NCBI GenBank assembly: GCA_028717605.1
Contig: JAQUNM010000026.1
Location: 1-7,689 of the forward strand
DNA: 7,689 nt
Source of the DNA: Minisyncoccota bacterium
GTDB taxonomy: Bacteria; Patescibacteriota; Minisyncoccia; Minisyncoccales; GWA2-38-27
Direction: 5' to 3'
Every line of letters starts with the position of its first letter. The first letter of the stretch is position 1. The translations under genes and the position numbers were made by a program. This document shows, piece after piece, positions 1 to 5,587 of this stretch. The notes under the pieces were generated by a model. That model saw only the letters and a list, made by a program, of their open reading frames with translations, was not told where the DNA came from and searched no databases.

Positions 1-1222
1 AAGGCTTAAAAAGTTCTAAAGCCATTTTTTTAGGTAAACCACACTGATGAAGTTTTAGTTCAGGGCCAACAACAATAACTGATCTTCCAGAATAATCAAC
101 TCTTTTACCTAAAAGATTTTGACGAAATCTCCCTTGTTTTCCTTTTAACATATCAGCCAAAGACTTTAAAAGCCTTTTGCCACCAGTAGTAGCAGTAGTA
201 ACAATACCTTTTCTCATAGTATTATCAATTAAAGCGTCAACCGCTTCTTGCAACATTCTTTTTTCGTTTCTTACAATAACCTCTGGGGCTTTTATTTCTA
301 ATAAATAATTTAATCTATTATTTCTATTAATAACCCTTCTATACAAATCATTTAAATCAGAAGAGGCATATCTACCACCATCTAATTGAACCATGGGTCT
401 TAGGTCAGGGGGCAAAACAGGAATATATTGTAGAAACATCCATTCTGGTCTTAAACTTGCAGCTTCTATTGATTGAAAAACCCTTAATCTTTGTAAAACT
501 TTTTTTCTATTAGTAGCTGGTCCCTGTTCTACTTGTTTTTGAATTTTTTCTATCTCTTTTTTAAGGTCTATCTGACTGAAAATTTTTCTCAAGGTTTCGG
601 CTCCTGTCCCAGCTTCAAAGGCTTCTCCATATTTTAGAGAAAGCTCATAGTATTCAACCTCAGAAAGAATTTTATGAATTTGAATATTTACTACTTCTGC
701 TTTGGCCTGATCTCTTAATTCTTTGAATTTTTCTTTTGAATCTGCTTTTGCTTTTGCCTTATATTCTTTATCAATATCATCTAAAATTCTTTTTTTAGCT
801 TCTTCGTTTACTTTAGTAATTATATAAGCTGCAAAGTAAATTACTTTTTCTAGATTTTGCATAGGAACATCTAAAATCATTCCTATTCTAGAAGGAATAC
901 CTCTTAAAAACCAGATATGAGATACTGGACAAGCTAACTTGATATGACCCATTCTTTCTCTTCTTACTGCGGCCTTAGTTACCTCTACTCCACACCTATC
1001 ACAAACAATTCCTTTATATCTTATTCTCTTGTATTTTCCACAATAACATTCATAATCTTTTTCTGGACCAAAAATCTTTTCGCAAAAAAGACCATCTTTT
1101 TCTGCTCTTTGAGTTCTATAATTAATAGTTTCTGGTTTGGTTACTTCCCCACAACTCCACCTTAAAATATCATCAGGCGAAGCTAATTTAATTCTAATGG
1201 CTTGTAAGTCTAAAACTTGCAT
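1..1222 (-). CDS. rpoC: DNA-directed RNA polymerase subunit beta' (RpoC), N-terminal 407 residues, cut by the window edge
   Basis: This is the largest catalytic subunit of RNA polymerase, which pairs with beta to form the active-site cleft. The frame is open from ATG at 1222 to the window edge, so the 3' end is missing and the NADFDGD catalytic Mg motif lies outside. Visible landmarks are the N-terminal segment IKLASPDDILRWSCGEV (11-27), KPETINYRT (29-37), the zinc ribbon with Cys59, Cys61, Cys74 and Cys77, RRERMGHIKLACPVSHIWF (87-105), LPPDLRPMVQLDGGRYA (270-286), SDLNDLYRRVINRNNRL (288-304) and the switch-2 region GKQGRFRQNLLGKRVDYSG (361-379). The start follows the rpoB stop by 1 nt (TAA T ATG), with no clear Shine-Dalgarno, so it is probably translated by coupling to rpoB. 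Two oddities: an extra Lys/Ala-rich helical stretch around 137-182 compared with Firmicutes homologues, and a divergent, longer rudder loop around 333-353. The identity is certain; only the completeness of the gene outside the window is unknown. Confidence 0.98.
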   Translation of the reverse strand, partial: MQVLDLQAIRIKLASPDDILRWSCGEVTKPETINYRTQRAEKDGLFCEKIFGPEKDYECYCGKYKRIRYKGIVCDRCGVEVTKAAVRRERMGHIKLACPVSHIWFLRGIPSRIGMILDVPMQNLEKVIYFAAYIITKVNEEAKKRILDDIDKEYKAKAKADSKEKFKELRDQAKAEVVNIQIHKILSEVEYYELSLKYGEAFEAGTGAETLRKIFSQIDLKKEIEKIQKQVEQGPATNRKKVLQRLRVFQSIEAASLRPEWMFLQYIPVLPPDLRPMVQLDGGRYASSDLNDLYRRVINRNNRLNYLLEIKAPEVIVRNEKRMLQEAVDALIDNTMRKGIVTTATTGGKRLLKSLADMLKGKQGRFRQNLLGKRVDYSGRSVIVVGPELKLHQCGLPKKMALELFKP

Positions 1223-1223
1223 A

Positions 1224-4200
1224 TTATTTTATTTCTTTAGGTTTTTCTTTCACTTCTATAGAAAAACCTAAAGACTTTAACTCATTAACTAATAAATTAA
1301 AAGAAGCTGGAATATTAGGGCTTTTAATTTTTTCTCCTTTTAAAATAGCTTCATAGGTCGACACTCTCCCCTGAACATCATCTGATTTAATGGTTAGAAT
1401 TTCCTGCAAAGCATGAGCTGCCCCATATCCTTCTAATGCCCAAACCTCCATTTCTCCAAATCTCTGGCCACCAAACTGAGCCTTTCCTCCTAATGGCTGT
1501 TGAGTAATTAGAGAATAAGGACCAATCGATCTCATGTGAAGTTTGTCTTTAACCATATGAATCAATTTCATCATGTAAATATAGCCAACTGTTATTTTTT
1601 CAGGAAAAGGAATTCCTGTTTTCCCATTAAATAAAGTGATTTTCCCATCTTTTGGTAAGCCGGCTTTTTCTAATTCTTCGTTAATATTAAACTCATCAGC
1701 TCCTGATAAAGAAGGCGTAACTGATATATAATTAAGTTTTTTAGCTGCCATACCTAAATGAGTTTCTAGAATTTGCCCAATATTCATTCTAGAAGCAACA
1801 CTCAAAGGATTTAATAAAATGTCAACAGGAGTACCGTCTTCTAAATAAGGCATCTCTTCTTCTGGTACTATTTTCCCCACTACTCCTTTGTTACCATGTC
1901 TACCAGCCAACTTATCTCCAGCTTGTATCTTCCTTAATTGAGCTATTTCTACTTCAATTCTTTTAATAACGCCTGGTTCTAATTTATGACCCTGGTCTCT
2001 AGAAAATATCTTCACGCCTATTACTCTTCCTTGTTTACCATGTTCCATTAATAAAGAAGTATCTTTAACATCCTTAGCTTTTTCTCCAAAAATAGCTCTT
2101 AATAATCTTTCTTCAGCTGTTAGGGTAGCTTCTCCTTTGGGAGATATTTTGCCCACTAAAATATCGTTTTGTTTAACTTCTGCTCCTATTCTGATAATCC
2201 CTTCTTCGTCAAGATCCTTTAGTTTTTCTTCTGAAACATTAGGAATATCACAAGTAGTCATTTCAGGACCAAGTTTAGTGTCTCTAACATCACAAATAAA
2301 TGTCTCAATATGCATGGAAGAAAAAATATCATTTTTCACTAATCTTTCTGATAAAACAATCGAATCTTCAAAAGAACAACCTTCCCAAGATAAAAAAGCA
2401 ACTAAAACATTTTGGCCTAGAGCTAGTTTACCATTAGAAATAGAACCACCATCAGTTAAGGCTTCTCCTTTTTGAACTTTATCTCCTTTTTTAACAATTG
2501 GTTTCTGATGAAAACAAGTATATTGATTAGTTTTTAAAAAAGTGTTTAACTTATATTCTTTATTATTTATTTTAATACAATCAGCATCAACATAAGAAAC
2601 ATTACCTGATTGTTCTGCTAAAATTATCTGGCCAGAATCTTTGGCTATTTTTTCTTCTACTCCAGTTCCTACTAAAGGAACATCTGGTTTTACTAAAGGA
2701 ACCGACTGTCTTTGCATATTAGAACCCATTAAAGCTCTATTAGCATCATCATTCTGTAAAAAAGGAATTAGAGAAGTAGCCATGGAAATACTTTGTTCAG
2801 TAGAAACATCGATAAAATCAATTTTTTCTTTTTCCATCAAGCCTGGCTCACCCTTAATTCTGGCTTCTACTTTTTTATTAACAATCAATCCCTTATTATC
2901 AATTTCTATGCCAGCGTGAACAATGTTATAATTTTCTTCTTCAAAAGCAGATAAATAATGGATTTTAGAAGTTATTTTACCTTTTTCTACTTTGAAATAA
3001 GGAGTTTCAATGAAACCATATTCGTTTAGTCTGGCAAAACAAGCTAATTGGTTAATTAGTCCAATGTTAGGACCTTCTGGTGTTTGAATAGGACAAATTC
3101 TGCCATAATGAGAAGGCTGGACATCTCTTACTTCGAAACCAGCTCTTTCTCTGGTCAAGCCCCCAGGTCCTGTAGCTGATAATCTCCTTTTGTGTTCTAA
3201 TTCTGATAAAGGATTAACATTATCCATAAACTGACAAATTTGAGAAGAGGTAAAAAATTCTTTAATCACGCTCATAACTGGCCGAGAGTTAATTAGTTGA
3301 GCTGGAACAATCATATCTGTATCTAAAGTAGACATCTTGTCCTTAATATTTCTTTCCATTCTCATTAATCCTACTCTTAATCTGTTCTGCAAAAACTCAG
3401 CTAAGGTTCTTACCCTCCTGTTACCCAAATGATCTATTTCGTCTGGTTTCGCTTTTGGATTAATATTCTTTTTTAAAATTTCTTTTATAATAAGCAGAAT
3501 ATCTTGAGGACACAACACTCTATCTTGTTTTTCAATTTTGTTATCATCTTTGGTAGCTAACTCTTTAATCTTTTTTCTCATTTTCCATCGACCCACCCTA
3601 GATAAATCATATCTTTCAAAATTAAAAAAAGTATTGTCAATTAATTCTTTGGCCGTTTCTGGGGTAACTAAATCTCCTGGTCTTAATCTTTTATATATCT
3701 CCACTAAGGCTTCCCCAGGATTATTACAAGTATCTTTTTTTAAGGTTTCTTCAATATAATCTATCTCTGAATTTTTAATAATGTCTTGAAATTCTTTTTT
3801 AATTCTTTCTGTATCTAAATTTAAAAAAGCTCTTAATAAAACAGTGGCGGCAATTTTTCTTTTTCTATCAATCTTAACCATTAAAGCACCAGTATTTTCT
3901 GTCTCAAACTCTAACCAAGCTCCTCTATTAGGAATTACCTTGGCTCCAAAACCATAATTTGATTTAGTAAAAAAAACACCAGGAGAACGAATAAGTTGGC
4001 CAATAGCCACTCTTTCTACTCCATTAACCACAAAAGTACCTCTTTCTGTCATCAAGGGTAAATCAGTTAAAAATATTTCTTGTTCTTTGATCTCTTTAGT
4101 CTTTAAATTAACTAATTTAGTTCTTACTCTCAAAGAAGCTTCAAAGGAATCATTATTTTTTTTAGCTTCTAAATCTGTTTTATACTTTGGTTCATCTAAT

Positions 4201-4379
4201 TTGTAATCTTCAAACCAAAGCTCTAATTCTTTTTTAGTATAGTCTCTAATAGGAGAAACTTCAGAAAAAATTTCTTTTAATCCTTGTTTTAAAAACCAAT
4301 CCCAGCTTTGTTTTTGTAAATTTAATAAATAAGGAAGAGGTAAAGAAACCTTAGATTTTGAAAAGTTTTTAATTTTCAT
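1224..4379 (-). CDS. rpoB: DNA-directed RNA polymerase subunit beta (RpoB)
   Basis: This is the second-largest RNA polymerase subunit; it forms the fork loop, flap and half of the catalytic centre. From ATG 4379 it has 1051 residues, far shorter than E. coli (1342), because the large lineage-specific insertions are absent. Landmarks in ATG numbering: RGTFVVNGVERV (113-124), RSPGVFF (131-137), the rifampicin pocket (377-403), GPGGLTRERAGFEVRDVQ (404-421), IQTPEGPNIGLI (431-442), FEDS with E671 and D672, the catalytic-site lysines K823 and K831 in GDKLAGRHGNKG, SRMNIGQILETHLG (863-876), and the C-terminal GGQRFGEMEVWALEGYGAAH (970-989), which anchors to beta'. A TTG at 4391 would add MFFI. I prefer the ATG because the family N-terminus resembles MKIKNFSKSKVSLPLP, although the only AGGA lies 16 nt upstream of the ATG and 4 nt upstream of the TTG. 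The gene is expressed from a promoter at 4489-4517 and is followed by rpoC after 1 nt. In the rifampicin pocket Q383, F384, D386, H396, R399 and S401 are kept, while E. coli Leu533 is Thr403. Confidence 0.98.
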   Translation of the reverse strand: MKIKNFSKSKVSLPLPYLLNLQKQSWDWFLKQGLKEIFSEVSPIRDYTKKELELWFEDYKLDEPKYKTDLEAKKNNDSFEASLRVRTKLVNLKTKEIKEQEIFLTDLPLMTERGTFVVNGVERVAIGQLIRSPGVFFTKSNYGFGAKVIPNRGAWLEFETENTGALMVKIDRKRKIAATVLLRAFLNLDTERIKKEFQDIIKNSEIDYIEETLKKDTCNNPGEALVEIYKRLRPGDLVTPETAKELIDNTFFNFERYDLSRVGRWKMRKKIKELATKDDNKIEKQDRVLCPQDILLIIKEILKKNINPKAKPDEIDHLGNRRVRTLAEFLQNRLRVGLMRMERNIKDKMSTLDTDMIVPAQLINSRPVMSVIKEFFTSSQICQFMDNVNPLSELEHKRRLSATGPGGLTRERAGFEVRDVQPSHYGRICPIQTPEGPNIGLINQLACFARLNEYGFIETPYFKVEKGKITSKIHYLSAFEEENYNIVHAGIEIDNKGLIVNKKVEARIKGEPGLMEKEKIDFIDVSTEQSISMATSLIPFLQNDDANRALMGSNMQRQSVPLVKPDVPLVGTGVEEKIAKDSGQIILAEQSGNVSYVDADCIKINNKEYKLNTFLKTNQYTCFHQKPIVKKGDKVQKGEALTDGGSISNGKLALGQNVLVAFLSWEGCSFEDSIVLSERLVKNDIFSSMHIETFICDVRDTKLGPEMTTCDIPNVSEEKLKDLDEEGIIRIGAEVKQNDILVGKISPKGEATLTAEERLLRAIFGEKAKDVKDTSLLMEHGKQGRVIGVKIFSRDQGHKLEPGVIKRIEVEIAQLRKIQAGDKLAGRHGNKGVVGKIVPEEEMPYLEDGTPVDILLNPLSVASRMNIGQILETHLGMAAKKLNYISVTPSLSGADEFNINEELEKAGLPKDGKITLFNGKTGIPFPEKITVGYIYMMKLIHMVKDKLHMRSIGPYSLITQQPLGGKAQFGGQRFGEMEVWALEGYGAAHALQEILTIKSDDVQGRVSTYEAILKGEKIKSPNIPASFNLLVNELKSLGFSIEVKEKPKEIK

Positions 4380-4392
4380 AATAAAAAACAAC

Positions 4393-4414
4393 TTATCCTA
4401 TTTTAATAGGATAA
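4393..4414 (-). promoter_or_regulatory. Perfect inverted repeat in the rpoB 5' leader (possible hairpin at the ribosome binding site)
   Basis: Plus-strand arms TTATCCTATT (4393-4402) and AATAGGATAA (4405-4414) are perfect 10-bp inverted repeats separated by TT. In the rpoB transcript they could form a stem-loop ending 13 nt before the ATG at 4379. The 3' arm contains AGGA, the only Shine-Dalgarno-like sequence in the leader, so folding would hide it. The transcript downstream reads GUUGUUUUUUAUU, so the element also resembles a weak intrinsic terminator (only two G-C pairs) and could act as an attenuator. Alternatively it is a DNA operator. The repeat is seen directly; its function is inferred. 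Confidence 0.5.
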
Positions 4415-4431
4415 TGTGAAGAATAAATTAA

Positions 4432-4449
4432 TTTTTATTTAAATAAAAA
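4432..4449. repeat. A/T-only perfect palindrome in the rpoB leader
   Basis: TTTTTATTT (4432-4440) followed directly by AAATAAAAA (4441-4449) is an 18-bp perfect palindrome. It has no G-C pairs, so an RNA hairpin would be weak. In a region this AT-rich it may be chance. It could contribute to poor termination after rodA or act as a flexible upstream region; I cannot choose. Confidence 0.3.
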
Positions 4450-4471
4450 ATGCACTGAAAAATATTGCTCA

Positions 4472-4481
4472 AGTTATAACT
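4472..4481. repeat. 10-bp palindrome AGTTATAACT just downstream of the predicted rpoB transcription start
   Basis: AGTTATAACT is a perfect palindrome located at about +2 to +11 relative to the start site expected from the -10 box at 4489-4494. That is a common place for a repressor operator, but a 10-bp palindrome in about 15-20% G+C DNA can easily arise by chance. No regulator gene is visible in the window. Confidence 0.2.
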
Positions 4482-4488
4482 AAATTTA

Positions 4489-4517
4489 ATAATATTATAT
4501 TTTAAAAATATTGTCAA
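4489..4517 (-). promoter_or_regulatory. Predicted sigma70-type promoter for rpoBC
   Basis: Read on the minus strand, a consensus -35 TTGACA (4517-4512) is followed after exactly 17 bp by a -10 TATTAT (4494-4489, five of six matches to TATAAT). The spacer and flanks are almost pure A/T. The expected start is near 4482, giving a leader of about 100 nt before the rpoB ATG. The -35 box overlaps the TGA stop codon of rodA (4514-4516). This is the only intergenic region in the window large enough for a promoter, and it lies where rpoBC would need one. A TATAAT at 4499-4494 has only a 12-bp spacer and is a poor alternative. Confidence 0.75.
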
Positions 4518-5587
4518 GCGTGCAATTTAATGCTTTGTAAAATTCCTAATCCTAAAAAAGTAAAGACTAAAGAAGAACCGCCATAACTAACCAGAATTAA
4601 AGGAAGTCCTACTACAGGAAGTAGGCCAAGATTCATTCCAATATTAATGATAAATTGAGAGATTAAAACAATAGCTAAGCCTAAAGAAAAAAGCCTAATG
4701 AAATTAGATTCGTAAAAAAGAGCTATTTTTATTATTCTTTGAATCAAGATTATGAAGAAAAGAAATAAAATAAATACTCCTAAAAAACCAAATTCTTCAG
4801 CAATGGCAGCAAAAATAAAGTCAGTATGAGGCTCTGGTAAAAAACCAAGTTGGGTTTGACTACCTGACTTTATCCCCTGACCCCAAAAACCACCAGCTCC
4901 AATAGCGATTTTAGCTTGTCTTTGACTCCAACCAGCACCTAAAGGATCTATTTCTGGGGATAAAAAATTTATAATTCGTGATCGTTGATAATCTTTTAAG
5001 AAATATAACCAAGAAAGAGAAAATAAAATAAGACCAATCAAAATCAAAATAATAAAATGCTTTAATTTAATACCCGAAACCAAAAGTATTCCTGACCACA
5101 AAACAATCAAGATTAAAACAGAACCAAAATCAGGTTGAAGAAAAATTAATAAAGCCGGCACAAAAATATAAAAACCAGAAACCAATATGTGCTGCAGCTT
5201 ATACATTTCCACGTGCTTGGAAGAGAAATATTTAGCCAATAAGATAATTAGAACCAATTTACCGAATTCTAGGGGGTCAAAAGAAATAAAACCAAATCTA
5301 TACCACCTAGCTGCTCCTTTTATTTGGGGAGCAAATAAAAATAATCCTACTAATAATAAAATAAATAAAAAGTAAAGTATTAAAATCAAATAAGAATTAT
5401 CTTTCAAGATTCTAAAATCAAAAAAACTCATTCCCAACATTAATAAAAGACCTATCATTAAAAAGACAATTTGTTTTTCAAAAGAATATCCAGAACTATA
5501 TAAAGAAACAATTCCAATAATTGATAATAAAACAGCACAGATATTTAAACCCCAATCCATTTTTTTTAAATGCAAAAGAAATTTCAT
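4514..5587 (-). CDS. rodA: SEDS-family peptidoglycan polymerase, rod shape-determining protein RodA
   Basis: This is an integral membrane glycosyltransferase that polymerises lipid II into glycan strands during cell elongation, normally with a class B PBP (PBP2). The 357 residues are close to the usual RodA length and are very hydrophobic, with about ten membrane segments (roughly 12-31, 38-53, 66-86, 108-121, 136-150, 156-171, 178-197, 266-285, 298-317, 322-350). Family motifs are GAARW (91-95), SFDPLEFGK (102-110), LQPDFGS (150-156), YQRSRIINFLSPEIDPLGAG (200-219), QAKIAIGAGG (224-233), LPEPHTDF (250-257) with the putative catalytic Asp256, NIGMNLGLLPVVGLPL (315-330) and SYGGSS (334-339). 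RodA is preferred over FtsW because of the RNFL-type loop wording and the lack of division-gene neighbours; FtsW is the alternative. In SFDPLEFGK the usual QPSE is DPLE. The start ATG overlaps the ligA stop (ATGA), with no Shine-Dalgarno, suggesting coupled translation. ATG 5560 (M10, just before DWGLN) is a possible later start. No PBP2 or mre gene is in the window. Confidence 0.92.
   Translation of the reverse strand: MKFLLHLKKMDWGLNICAVLLSIIGIVSLYSSGYSFEKQIVFLMIGLLLMLGMSFFDFRILKDNSYLILILYFLFILLLVGLFLFAPQIKGAARWYRFGFISFDPLEFGKLVLIILLAKYFSSKHVEMYKLQHILVSGFYIFVPALLIFLQPDFGSVLILIVLWSGILLVSGIKLKHFIILILIGLILFSLSWLYFLKDYQRSRIINFLSPEIDPLGAGWSQRQAKIAIGAGGFWGQGIKSGSQTQLGFLPEPHTDFIFAAIAEEFGFLGVFILFLFFIILIQRIIKIALFYESNFIRLFSLGLAIVLISQFIINIGMNLGLLPVVGLPLILVSYGGSSLVFTFLGLGILQSIKLHA
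5584..5587 (-). promoter_or_regulatory. ATGA stop-start overlap between ligA and rodA (translational coupling site)
   Basis: The minus-strand ATGA contains the rodA start ATG (5587-5585) and the ligA stop TGA (5586-5584). No AGGAGG-like sequence lies in the preceding 20 nt, so rodA translation most likely depends on ribosomes finishing ligA. The overlap is seen directly; the coupling is inferred from its known behaviour in other bacteria. Confidence 0.6.

Noticed and set aside
944..1165. Plus-strand open frame of 73 codons
   Set aside because: It lies antisense to the RpoC zinc ribbon region, which translates perfectly on the minus strand.
2137..2475. Plus-strand open frame of 112 codons inside rpoB
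   Set aside because: It is antisense to the conserved RpoB sequence, Ser/Phe-rich as expected for the complement of an AT-rich gene, and has no homologous motif.
2641..2919. Plus-strand open frame of 92 codons inside rpoB
   Set aside because: It is a shadow of the rpoB coding strand, with no recognisable domain or ribosome binding site.
3538..3759. Plus-strand open frame of 73 codons inside rpoB
   Set aside because: It is antisense to conserved RpoB residues and has no supporting signal.
4393..4414. Inverted repeat read as a terminator for rodA
   Set aside because: It lies downstream of the rpoB promoter and next to the rpoB start, has only two G-C pairs, and termination there would block rpoB; I keep attenuation as one option only.
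4494..4499. Perfect TATAAT as the -10 box of the rpoB promoter
   Set aside because: Only 12 bp separate it from TTGACA, too short for sigma70 recognition; TATTAT five bases further on has the ideal 17-bp spacer.
5187..5375. Plus-strand open frame of 62 codons inside rodA
   Set aside because: It is antisense to RodA membrane segments and the GAARW and SFDPLEFGK motifs.
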